Positions 10,094 to 17,783 of a stretch of 64,000 nucleotides of DNA are shown here, piece by piece. Position 1 is the stretch's first letter; every line of letters begins with the position of its first letter. A program made the position numbers and the translations under genes. This stretch comes from Natrinema salsiterrestre. GTDB lineage: Archaea > Halobacteriota > Halobacteria > Halobacteriales > Natrialbaceae. The DNA lies in the NCBI RefSeq assembly GCF_029502005.1, contig NZ_JAMQOT010000002.1:726898-790897 (forward strand). The letters run 5' to 3'. Below the pieces are notes generated by a model that was not told the DNA's origin, did not search any database, and saw only the letters and a program-made list of their open reading frames with translations.

Positions 10094-10148
10094 CCGCCGT
10101 CGTCGCCTGGGGAATCGATTTTTGCCGCTGGAGAGCGACAACGGGAGC

Positions 10149-11132
10149 ATGGACGTGGGACTCATGGTCACGTCGTTCGGCGACGTGAACCTCGCAGACA
10201 TCGCCGTTCGAGCCGAAAATCAGGGATACGACGCAGTCTGGGTCGGCGAGCTCTGGGGCGAGAGCGGGGTCGTGCAGGCGACCGAGATGGCCTGCCGGAC
10301 CGACGAGATCGGGATCGGCACCGCGATCCTCAACGTCTACTCCCGGTCGCCGGCCGTCCTCGCGATGACGGCGACGTCGCTCGAGCGCGCCTCCGAGGGC
10401 CGGTTCACGCTCGGCCTCGGGACGAGTACGGCGACGGCGGTCGAGGGCCTCCACGGGATGTCGTTCGATCGGCCGGTGAGACGCGCCCACGAGACGATCG
10501 AACTGATCCGCGAGTTCACCGCGGGGACCGGCGGGCCGGTCGACTACGAGGGGGAACTGCTCGAGGCGGCGAACTTCCCGTCGGTCTCGACCGACGTCCC
10601 GATCTATCACGCCGGCCTCGGACCGGCCAACCGCCGCGTCGTCGGCCGGTTGTGCGACGGGTGGATCCCGCACAACATCCCGTTCTCGCGGCTCGAGGGT
10701 GCCTTCGAAGAAGTCGCGACGGCCGCGCGGGAACGCGATCGAGATCCGGACGAGATCACGATCGCACCGTACGTGCCGTCGGCGGTCAGCGACGACCCGA
10801 CCGAGGCCCGCGAGACCCTGCGTCGACACGTCGCCTACTACGTCGGGAGCGGCGACGGGTACCGCCGCGCCGTCGCGACGGAATTCCCGGACGAAGCCGA
10901 TCGGATCGCCGAGGCGTGGCGCAACGGCGAGAAAAGCGACGCCGCGGGCGCAGTGACCGACGAGATGATCGCCGATCTCGGCGTCGCCGGGACACCCGAG
11001 GAGGCCCGCGATCAGCTTCGGACGCTCGCGGCCGAGACGGGAATCGACCACCCGATCGTCGTCGTTCCGGAACCGGCCTCGAACGAGGTCACGGAGACGA
11101 CGATCGACGCGCTCGCGCCGGAGCGGTTGTAG
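10149..11132 (+). CDS. LLM-family F420/flavin-dependent oxidoreductase (Mer-like)
   Basis: 327-aa bacterial-luciferase-like TIM-barrel enzyme. Motifs: GYDAVWVGELWG near the N-terminus, RFTLGLGTSTATAVEGLHG (the glycine-rich cofactor loop) around residues 85-105, and GRLCDGWIPHNIPFSRL around residue 170. The overall pattern is that of methylenetetrahydromethanopterin reductase-like enzymes. Haloarchaea use these for F420- or flavin-dependent steps outside methanogenesis. It follows the amidohydrolase by 55 nt. The reaction is not assignable. Confidence 0.9.
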   Translation: MDVGLMVTSFGDVNLADIAVRAENQGYDAVWVGELWGESGVVQATEMACRTDEIGIGTAILNVYSRSPAVLAMTATSLERASEGRFTLGLGTSTATAVEGLHGMSFDRPVRRAHETIELIREFTAGTGGPVDYEGELLEAANFPSVSTDVPIYHAGLGPANRRVVGRLCDGWIPHNIPFSRLEGAFEEVATAARERDRDPDEITIAPYVPSAVSDDPTEARETLRRHVAYYVGSGDGYRRAVATEFPDEADRIAEAWRNGEKSDAAGAVTDEMIADLGVAGTPEEARDQLRTLAAETGIDHPIVVVPEPASNEVTETTIDALAPERL

Positions 11133-11245
11133 CGGCTGTCGCGGTGGAATCAGTGCAATCCGGTCTGAGACTGCCACCGACCCTTGCGAATCCGCGGACA
11201 GCGCTTTTCCAGCGAACCGGCGAACGGCCGGACGACGGACGACCC

Positions 11246-11701
11246 ATGAGTACGAGCTACACCGATTTCGTCGGCGAGGTACAGCACCGAATCGAGGCCG
11301 GTCGGCAGGCCGAAGCCGTCCGAACGACGCGTGCGGTCCTCGAGACGCTCGGCGAGCGCGTCGGGGAAGGCGGTGCGACGGACATCGCCGGCCCGCTCCC
11401 GATGGAGATCGACCGATACCTGCTGGCCGCCGACCACGGGCAGACCTACGACTACGACGCGTTCGTCGATCGGGTCCTCGAGCGGCTGAACTACGACGAT
11501 CTGGACCTCGACGCGTCGTACGGCCGGCCGTCGACCATCGACCGCTCCGAGGCGGTCTACCGGATCAAGGCCGTCGTCGAACTCGTCAGCGAGCGGGTCC
11601 CCGGCGGGGAACTGGCCCACGCCGAAGAGCAGTTGCCCGACGAGTTCGAGGAGCTGTTCGAGTTCGTCGACGTCGAGACCAAACCCTGGGAAGAGGCCTG
11701 A
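11246..11701 (+). CDS. DUF2267-type protein
   Basis: 151 aa, soluble and acidic, with two halves of similar helical pattern typical of DUF2267: YTDFVGEVQHRIEAG with ALETLGERVG-like helices, and IDRSEAVYRIKAVVELVSERVPGGEL. The central tract DHGQTYDYDAFVDRVLERLNY is conserved in the family. Proteins of this family often accompany stress or membrane genes, but no activity is established. Monocistronic from its spacing. Confidence 0.8.
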   Translation: MSTSYTDFVGEVQHRIEAGRQAEAVRTTRAVLETLGERVGEGGATDIAGPLPMEIDRYLLAADHGQTYDYDAFVDRVLERLNYDDLDLDASYGRPSTIDRSEAVYRIKAVVELVSERVPGGELAHAEEQLPDEFEELFEFVDVETKPWEEA

Positions 11702-11894
11702 GTACCGCCCCGTGCGGAAAGACGAGCCGATCGCAGTAGTCTCCGTTTCACGCCGGATCGGCGCCCACCGTGCCGTCGTTCGCGATGTTCGCCCGAGCCA
11801 CCAGCGAGCGCGACTCGAGACTGCGCGAAATCGTCCGGCGAGGGGCCGCCGATCCGCGCGAGGTACTAAGAACTGCGGGCCCGATCGTACGGGC

Positions 11895-12683
11895 ATGGAA
11901 TCCGTTGGCAGTGGACTCGCCGCGATCGACTGGAACGACCGCCGGGCCGACGTCTACCTCTCGCGGCCCGACAAGCGAAACGCGATGACCGTCCCGCTGA
12001 TGCGGGACCTCGTCGACGCTTTCGACCGCGTCGACGCGGCCGAGGACGTCCGGGCAGCCACGTTGCTCGGCGAGGGGTCCGTCTTCTGCGCGGGGATGGA
12101 CCTCGAGATGATGCGCGATCGCGTCGAACCGGATTCGGAGATCGATCGCGACGTCTTCCCCGACGTGCTCGCCGCGATCGAGGAGACCCGCCAGCCGGTC
12201 GTCGCCGGGATCAAGCGCGCGGCCCCGGCGGGCGCGTTCGAACTCACGCTCCCCTGTGACTTCCGAATCATCGGCCGGGATGCGAAATACGGGCTGCTCG
12301 AGGTCGCGCTCGGCACGTTCCCCCACGGCGGCGGGACCCAGCGACTCCCCCGTCTCGTCGGGCTCTCGAATGCGAAAGAGATAGTGCTCACCGGGGAGTT
12401 CGTCGCCCCCGAAGACGCGGCCGACATGGGTCTAGTCCACGAGGTCGTCGACACCGAGGCGGTCGACGACCGGGCGAAAGCGTTCGCCGACGACCTCTGT
12501 GAGAACGCGCCGCTCGGACTCCGAAACGGGAAACGGGCGCTCAACGCCGCGTTCGAGCTGCCCCTCGAGCGCGGCCTCGAGTACGAACGCCAGTTGGGCC
12601 GCGAACTCGACGAGACGCACGATTACCGTGAGGGATTCGAGGCGCAGCTCGAGGGGCGAAAGCCGGAGTTCAGAGGCGAATAA
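11895..12683 (+). CDS. Enoyl-CoA hydratase/isomerase family protein
   Basis: Crotonase-fold enzyme, 262 aa. It has the first oxyanion-hole block (GSVFCAGMDLEMM), a Glu in GLLEVALGTFPHGGGTQRL matching the first catalytic acid, and a Glu in NAKEIVLTGEF matching the second. In place of the usual GGG-rich second oxyanion loop it reads AAPAGAFELTLPCD, a clear departure. It could be a hydratase for beta-oxidation or another crotonase reaction. It stands alone, convergent with the glycosyltransferase gene. Confidence 0.88.
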   Translation: MESVGSGLAAIDWNDRRADVYLSRPDKRNAMTVPLMRDLVDAFDRVDAAEDVRAATLLGEGSVFCAGMDLEMMRDRVEPDSEIDRDVFPDVLAAIEETRQPVVAGIKRAAPAGAFELTLPCDFRIIGRDAKYGLLEVALGTFPHGGGTQRLPRLVGLSNAKEIVLTGEFVAPEDAADMGLVHEVVDTEAVDDRAKAFADDLCENAPLGLRNGKRALNAAFELPLERGLEYERQLGRELDETHDYREGFEAQLEGRKPEFRGE

Positions 12684-12706
12684 GCGGAAAACGCGGGAGC
12701 GATCGA

Positions 12707-13606
12707 TTACCGACGGTCGTAGACCCGCACCGCCCGATCGTGCCGCTTCGAGAGACCGTTGGGGTTGCGCCGGGTCGATCGGTCGGCGTATCGAGCGCGG
12801 ACGCCGTCCCACAGTCCGCGGGCGATGTTCCTCCCCACGTCGGTCCCGTCCGACGCCCAGCCCGTCGGCGTCGCGTCGCCGGACGCCAGCCGGCGAACGC
12901 CGCTGAGGCCGTCCCGGAACGCGCTTCCGGCGGTCCGAGCGAGGACGGTCGGCCGCACGCCGTAATTCTTCGCGAGCCGGTAGGACAGCGACCGGTAGGT
13001 CACTCCCCAGTCGGGGTCGGCTCGGCCGCCATCGGTCCCGACCTCACAGCGGACGGCCATCGTCGGGTTCCAGGCGACCTCACGCTCGAGTCCCGCGATG
13101 CGGTGTGCGCAGTCGCGTTCGCTCGCCTCCTCGAGGTACTCGTCGAACCCGTCGAGTGACTCGAGGACGGATCGATCGAACGCGACGTTGTCTCCGTGGA
13201 AGTGGGTCACCGGTCGGCCTGCGACTCGCTGCGATGACCGCCGGTCAGTCCCGAACGGACCGCCGGTCACCGGGCCGGTGACGACGGCCGTCCCGTCGGT
13301 CATGGATTCGTCGATACCCCGATACCAGCCCTCGTCGACGGCGTACTCGCCGTCGAGGAAGGCGACGACGTCTCCCGTCGCGAGTTCGAAGCCGGCGTTC
13401 CGGGAGACGCTCGGGTTCCGTTCCGAGATTTCGACGAGGACGTCCACGTCGTCGCGCTCCCGAACGACGCCGGTCGTCCCGTCCGAGGAGGGGCCGTTGA
13501 CGACGATGACCTCCGTCGACGAGGGGGTCCGTTCGGCGATCGCGTCGAGACACGACAGCAACTGCTCTCGGTCGTTGAGCGTCGACACCACTACCGAGAG
13601 ATCCAT
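12707..13606 (-). CDS. Glycosyltransferase family 2
   Basis: 299-aa GT-A fold glycosyltransferase without obvious TM segments. The N-terminus is the classic GT2 nucleotide-sugar binding start (LSVVVSTLNDREQLLSCLDA), followed by VIVVNGPSSDGTTGVV and VSRNAGFELATGDVVAFLDG, where a D-G-E takes the place of the more common DDD. FHGDNVAFDRSVLESLDGFDE is the acceptor-side motif. It resembles Agl-type transferases of haloarchaeal protein N-glycosylation. The neighbour at 13660-14367 (methyltransferase, 53-nt gap, same strand) suggests a glycan-modifying pair. Confidence 0.88.
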   Translation of the reverse strand: MDLSVVVSTLNDREQLLSCLDAIAERTPSSTEVIVVNGPSSDGTTGVVRERDDVDVLVEISERNPSVSRNAGFELATGDVVAFLDGEYAVDEGWYRGIDESMTDGTAVVTGPVTGGPFGTDRRSSQRVAGRPVTHFHGDNVAFDRSVLESLDGFDEYLEEASERDCAHRIAGLEREVAWNPTMAVRCEVGTDGGRADPDWGVTYRSLSYRLAKNYGVRPTVLARTAGSAFRDGLSGVRRLASGDATPTGWASDGTDVGRNIARGLWDGVRARYADRSTRRNPNGLSKRHDRAVRVYDRR

Positions 13607-13659
13607 ACCGGCCGATAGGAACTCCGAATAGTAAATAGATTGGTTTCAGATCGGTTCGA

Positions 13660-14367
13660 TCAGCGAACGCGGGTGTTCCAGTACGATACCGACGCCAAGT
13701 GATCGGAAAGGGAGAACTCACCGATCCCCTCGTCGAGCGCTCGGAGCGGCGACGCGAGCGCGTTGGGGATCGACCGGTATAGCCCGTATGGCAGGAGAAA
13801 GTCGTCTTCGACGTCGACCAGCGTGAGATCCGTCTTCGCGAGGAGGACTGCGACTTCGCTCTTCGAGTAGAGCCGCGATCCCATCGGGAGCGCCCAGTTA
13901 TAGACGCTCCGGGTCGAAAACCGGTTGAACGTATCGAAGACGATCTGATCGCGGGAGACCCGTCGCATCTCCTGGAGGAACGCCTCGGGATCGTCCGCGA
14001 GATGGAAGAACCGCATCGCCACGACGGTATCGAAGTGATCGTCCGGAAACGGCAATCGACCCGCGTCACCGCGGAGGAAATCGAGCGTTCCCGCGAGGTC
14101 GGCATCCCGCGCTTTCCGTCGCCCTTGCTGTAACATCGCTGCCGAGATATCCAGTCCCACCACGTCCGCACCCTGATCGGCCAACATGACGGTAAATCGC
14201 CCGGTACCACAGGCGATCTCGAGGATCTTACGGTCCTCGATCGGCATGATAGCGTCGAGGACGGCTGCCTTCTCCCGGCGGTCGATCAGCTGTCCGCCCC
14301 GGGAGAACCGCTTATCGTCGTACTCCTCGGCGATGTCGTCGGCCTGGTACCACTCCTGTCCTTTCAC
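13660..14367 (-). CDS. Class I SAM-dependent methyltransferase
   Basis: 235 aa with a Rossmann methyltransferase domain: motif I ILEIACGTGRFTVMLADQGA (residues about 49-68), the acidic ribose-binding VVGLDIS, motif III-like FLRGDAGRLPFPDDHFDTVV, and motif IV AMRFFHLADDPEAFLQEMRR. The N-terminal YQADDIAEEYDDKRFSRGG is typical of methyltransferases found with glycan or lipid genes. Co-directional and upstream of the glycosyltransferase, so a role in sugar or polyisoprenoid modification is plausible but inferred. Confidence 0.88.
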   Translation of the reverse strand: MKGQEWYQADDIAEEYDDKRFSRGGQLIDRREKAAVLDAIMPIEDRKILEIACGTGRFTVMLADQGADVVGLDISAAMLQQGRRKARDADLAGTLDFLRGDAGRLPFPDDHFDTVVAMRFFHLADDPEAFLQEMRRVSRDQIVFDTFNRFSTRSVYNWALPMGSRLYSKSEVAVLLAKTDLTLVDVEDDFLLPYGLYRSIPNALASPLRALDEGIGEFSLSDHLASVSYWNTRVR

Positions 14368-14590
14368 ACTGAGCGAAGCTACTGTCGTGATGGGATAAAA
14401 CGATACTGAAGTCGGATGACGAATACCGAAGCGGCGAGATGGACGTTCGAACAGTTTACGCGACGGCCGCCGCCGAAAGCGGCCAGCAAATTAAGTGTGT
14501 TAATACATCATTCATACGCCTTATACAAACTACATTGTTCGTATCCACATATAGGGAAGCTTTACCACTGGCGGTTCCGCCCACGTAGGT

Positions 14591-14872
14591 ATGAGCACGA
14601 GCACAGCCGAGGACCGCACCGCCGCCGCCGAGGAAACGCTTTCCGAGGACGAATACCGCGATCGCCTCCGCGATCTCCCGCCGAGTGCGAAACTCGTCGC
14701 GAAGGTGCTCGAAACCGATTCGCCGCTCTCGCAGGGACAACTCGCCGAGGAATCGCTGCTTCCCGATCGCACCGTTCGCTACGCGCTCAACCGACTCGAG
14801 GACGTCGGGCTCGTCGGCTCCCGGTACAGCTTCCGAGACGCTCGCAAGCAGGTCTACTTCCTCAAGCACTAA
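14591..14872 (+). CDS. Small winged-helix regulator (MarR/TrmB-like)
   Basis: 93-aa DNA-binding protein. An acidic N-terminal 25 residues are followed by a winged helix: LPPSAKLVAKVLETDSPLSQ, the recognition helix region PDRTVRYALNRLEDVGLV, and the wing YSFRDARKQVYFL. The upstream 100 bp is unusually AT-rich for this genome (about 14485-14560) and holds several TATA-like stretches (TTAATAC, CTTATAC, CATATAG). This fits an actively regulated and perhaps self-regulated promoter. Similar small proteins are highly conserved in haloarchaea as global regulators. Confidence 0.88.
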   Translation: MSTSTAEDRTAAAEETLSEDEYRDRLRDLPPSAKLVAKVLETDSPLSQGQLAEESLLPDRTVRYALNRLEDVGLVGSRYSFRDARKQVYFLKH

Positions 14873-14990
14873 CCGGGGAGACGCCGGTTGCCCGGTTCCG
14901 TGGGACGTGCGGGGGGATCGGGAGTGACGCGGGCACTGGGGAGTCGCCGGCCGCCGATATACACTTTTCCGCTCGGTGTCACCTCGAGGT

Positions 14991-15782
14991 ATGAACGTCG
15001 TTTCCCGGTCCGTGTCAGTTGCAACGCGCGCCCCCAGCGGTGAAACCAACGCCTATCTGCTCGGGACGGATCCAGCGATCCTCGTCGATCCGGCAGCGCG
15101 TACCGAGGACCTCGACCGACTGGTTCGCGAGCGAAACGTCGCACACGTCCTCGTCACCCACACCCACCCCGATCACGTCGGTGCGGTCGACGCCTACGCC
15201 GCCGAGACCGACGCGACGGTCTGGGCCCGGTACGGTCGAGTCGACCGGTTTCGCGACGCGACGGGCCGTTCCCCCGATCGAACGTTCGCCCCGGGAACGA
15301 CCATCCGCCTCGGCGACGAACGCGTTCGGGTTCTCGACGCGCCCGGACACGCGCCGGACCACGTCGCGCTCGAGGCCGGTCGCGACGGACCGATCCTCTG
15401 TGGCGACTGTGCCGTCCGCGAAGGCAGCGTCGTCGTCGGTGCCCCTGAGGGAGACATGCGCGCGTACGTGACGACGCTGCGACGCCTCTGGGCGATGGAC
15501 CCACCGGCGCTCTATCCGGGTCACGGCCGCGAAATCGACGACCCGCGTGCGACCCTCGAGCGACTGCTTTCTCACCGCGCCCGGCGCGAGGAACGCGTCC
15601 GCGAGGCAGTCGACGAGGGCGCCGAGACCCTCGATGAAATCCTCGACGGGGCCTACGAAAAGGACCTGTCGGGCGTGCGCGACCTCGCGCGGGCGACGGT
15701 CGCCGCCCACCTCGAGAAGCTCGCCGTCGAGGGGCGAGTGACGTGGGACGGCGAGCGAGCGACGCCGTCCGAGGGCGACTGA
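14991..15782 (+). CDS. MBL-fold metallo-hydrolase
   Basis: 263 aa. The metallo-beta-lactamase core carries the HxHxDH signature THTHPDHVGA (about residue 50), a second His in APGHAPDHVALE, the Asp in CGDCAVREG, and a final His in LYPGHGREIDD. A C-terminal helical region (RARREERVREAVDEGAETLD to LEKLAVEGRV) looks like the winged-helix extension of LACTB2-like enzymes. The TATA-like GATATACACTTTTCC (14957-14971) supports a leaderless ATG at 14991. It is followed 30 nt later by the Cys-cluster gene, probably one operon. Confidence 0.92.
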   Translation: MNVVSRSVSVATRAPSGETNAYLLGTDPAILVDPAARTEDLDRLVRERNVAHVLVTHTHPDHVGAVDAYAAETDATVWARYGRVDRFRDATGRSPDRTFAPGTTIRLGDERVRVLDAPGHAPDHVALEAGRDGPILCGDCAVREGSVVVGAPEGDMRAYVTTLRRLWAMDPPALYPGHGREIDDPRATLERLLSHRARREERVREAVDEGAETLDEILDGAYEKDLSGVRDLARATVAAHLEKLAVEGRVTWDGERATPSEGD

Positions 15783-15812
15783 CTTTTCCCCGTCGGCTTC
15801 CTCCCCTCCGGT

Positions 15813-16484
15813 GTGCAATCGCTCGAAGCGGAACTCGGAGACGCGCGCCAGCTCGCCGTCGACGACCTCGCGGACGCGATCGAGTCGATCGGCTTCGAGT
15901 GTACCCGCTGTGGCGCCTGCTGCAAGGGCGACGACGAGGACGATCACACCGCGACCGTCTTTCCTGACGAAGTGCGCGATCTAAAGGAGAGCGACAGCTA
16001 CGACGGCGACTACGACTGGCGCGACGTCGCTCGGCCGATGCCGTACGGACTCTCGGCGGGTGACGACGGGCTCGAGGGCGAGACGTTCGAGTGGGCGCTC
16101 CAGACCGACGGCTGCGGTGACTGCACCTTTTACGAAGAAGACGACTCGGGAACGGGCGCCTGCGCTGCCCACGACGACCGCCCGCTGATCTGTCGCACCT
16201 ACCCGTTCAGCGTCGCGCTCGCGGGCACCAGCCAGCCGATGGGCGAAGCCGTCGACGAAGCGGGCATGGTCCGCGCCCACGAGTGCGAGGGGCTCGGTCG
16301 GGACATCTCCCGCGATGACGCTGAGGAGTTAGCTCGAGCGCTGAAAGAACGCGCCGTTCGAGAACTCGAGGAGGCCATCGCGGTCCGGGACGAGTACGAA
16401 CCCGCCGACCGCGGTCCCGGCGAGATCGTCGTTCACGACTCCGAGGGGGCGAAGCGGGTCGACGGGACGCCGCTCGAAGAGTGA
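15813..16484 (+). CDS. YkgJ-type Cys-cluster protein
   Basis: 223 aa starting with GTG at 15813. The Cys cluster CTRCGACCKG (about residues 31-40), the later CGDC and CAAHDDRPLICRTYPF together make the zinc/iron-chelating pattern of the YkgJ/FliB family. An acidic C-terminal half follows. Lies 30 nt after the MBL-fold gene and ends before a strong terminator. The biochemical role of the family is poorly known; metal or cluster binding is inferred from the cysteines. Confidence 0.85.
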   Translation: MQSLEAELGDARQLAVDDLADAIESIGFECTRCGACCKGDDEDDHTATVFPDEVRDLKESDSYDGDYDWRDVARPMPYGLSAGDDGLEGETFEWALQTDGCGDCTFYEEDDSGTGACAAHDDRPLICRTYPFSVALAGTSQPMGEAVDEAGMVRAHECEGLGRDISRDDAEELARALKERAVRELEEAIAVRDEYEPADRGPGEIVVHDSEGAKRVDGTPLEE

Positions 16485-16560
16485 AGGAGCGATCGCCATA
16501 GATCGAGCAATAAGACCCCTCTCAGTAGCGGTTCTGTACGGCGCGAAGCGCGCCGTTTCC

Positions 16561-16595
16561 CCGAGCGCGAGCGCCGCTCGCGCTCGGCCTTTTTT
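16561..16595 (+). terminator. Strong intrinsic-type terminator
   Basis: A perfect 12-bp stem, CCGAGCGCGAGC (16561-16572) with GCTCGCGCTCGG (16576-16587), loop GCC, followed by CC and six T. It closes the MBL-fold/Cys-cluster operon. A second hairpin, GGCGCG/CGCGCC (16540-16554), precedes it, and another T-run lies at 16603-16608. Confidence 0.8.
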
Positions 16596-16654
16596 GGTCC
16601 AGATTTTTTGCGCGAGCGGTCGGCAGAGCCGACCCGGGCGCAAAAAAGTGGGTC

Positions 16655-17098
16655 TTAGAACGTCTCTTCGATGATCTCGCCGACGGCGAAGTTCGACTTG
16701 ACCTCGGTGACTTCGATTTTGACGCGTTCGCCGACGTCCGCACCGGGAACGATGATGACGTAGCCGCGCTCGACGCGGGCGATGCCGTCGCCCTGCTTGC
16801 CGATGTCTTCGATCTCGACGTAGCGGGTTTCGCCGACGTCGACCGGTGGCTGCGGCTCGGACGGCGCGCTCTGCGGTTGGGTCGTCGCCGAGACGTCCTC
16901 GGCGTCGGACTCGTCCTCGCGCGAAATGAGCGCGACGCGGTAGACCTCGCCGGGATCGATATCGCCGGTCTCGATCTCCTGACGCGGTACCTCGATAACG
17001 TAACGATCCTCCTCTTCCGAAACGTCCGTACTGAACAGACACAGCAGTTTTTCAGATATTTCCACAGGCAGACCCTCACTTTCTTCTCTTCGTCTCAT
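16655..17098 (-). CDS. TRAM-domain RNA-binding protein
   Basis: 147 aa. The C-terminal TRAM domain (about residues 85-147) has the signature VGETRYVEIEDIGKQGDGIA, then VERGYVIIVPGADVGERV and VKIEVTEVKSNFAVGEIIE, a five-strand barrel that binds RNA. The N-terminal 80 residues are acidic, with a predicted beta segment (RYVIEVPRQEIETGDIDPGEVYRVALI) and a Gln/Pro-rich linker. I start at ATG 17096-17098 (MRRREESEGL). Single-domain TRAM proteins act as archaeal RNA chaperones. The gene stops just after convergent terminator structures. Confidence 0.85.
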   Translation of the reverse strand: MRRREESEGLPVEISEKLLCLFSTDVSEEEDRYVIEVPRQEIETGDIDPGEVYRVALISREDESDAEDVSATTQPQSAPSEPQPPVDVGETRYVEIEDIGKQGDGIARVERGYVIIVPGADVGERVKIEVTEVKSNFAVGEIIEETF

Positions 17099-17173
17099 TC
17101 GTAATAGAACTACCGACAGGTCAGCGGCGGCGTTTTTCTTTCGACGGTTCACGGTCCCGAGATCGGGACTCCA

Positions 17174-17449
17174 TTATTGCCCGCTAATGGTGGCGGTCGA
17201 ACCGCGATACCGATCGATCGCTCGAACCGTTGCGATCGAAACGAGTATCAGCGCGAGGGTGACAGGCACCGTCGTCATCGAATCCGGCGGCGTAACGAGG
17301 GGCGTAACGTTGACACCGATACTGCCGCCGATTCCGACGGTCCAAAAAGTGCGCTCGGAACGGCTAGGCGGCGTCTCCCGACCTCGAGACCGTCGGACAC
17401 AGAGGGCTGCGTAGACGGCAACTGCGAGGATCCCGAAAACCAGCGTCAC
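17174..17449 (-). CDS. Small membrane protein, 91 aa
   Basis: Predicted helices at about residues 2-18, 36-50 and 60-76, with a basic loop (RRSRGRETPPSRSERTFW) after the first. No family recognised. The 39-aa membrane peptide at 17495-17614 lies 45 nt upstream on the same strand, so the two may form a mini-operon. Confidence 0.6.
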   Translation of the reverse strand: MTLVFGILAVAVYAALCVRRSRGRETPPSRSERTFWTVGIGGSIGVNVTPLVTPPDSMTTVPVTLALILVSIATVRAIDRYRGSTATISGQ

Positions 17450-17494
17450 GAGCGTCCACTTGACTCGGTTTGCGCCTCGTGCGGTTGCATCCCT

Positions 17495-17614
17495 CTAGAC
17501 AGCAGAAGAGAGGCATGCCGTAATCACGACAAAAAGGAGCGTGTAAATCATAAATCCGATCTCAGACGGAATCGGGAAACTGAGGAGATCGATCATAACA
17601 ATCGATCTCATCAT
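17495..17614 (-). CDS. 39-aa single-TM microprotein
   Basis: A 39-residue frame from tandem ATGs at 17614/17611. Residues about 20-36 form one hydrophobic helix (GFMIYTLLFVVITACL). A TATA-like AATAATAAATTT on the minus strand (about 17626-17638) lies upstream at near-leaderless distance in an AT-rich patch. It probably shares a transcript with the 91-aa membrane protein downstream. No homologue recalled; the support is promoter position plus composition only. Confidence 0.45.
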   Translation of the reverse strand: MMRSIVMIDLLSFPIPSEIGFMIYTLLFVVITACLSSAV

Positions 17615-17783
17615 CAGCATATGAAATTTATTATTTGGTTGAGGGTACGAAAGTTACTGATATCGGTCAACGAGTTGTTCACGGAACGGTCCGACAGGAA
17701 TCGATTCACCTGCTCGTCGAGACCGCCGGGCGATCAGAACGTCACCGGGACGCTCGAGTCCCGTCGAGCGAATCCACGAGCGA

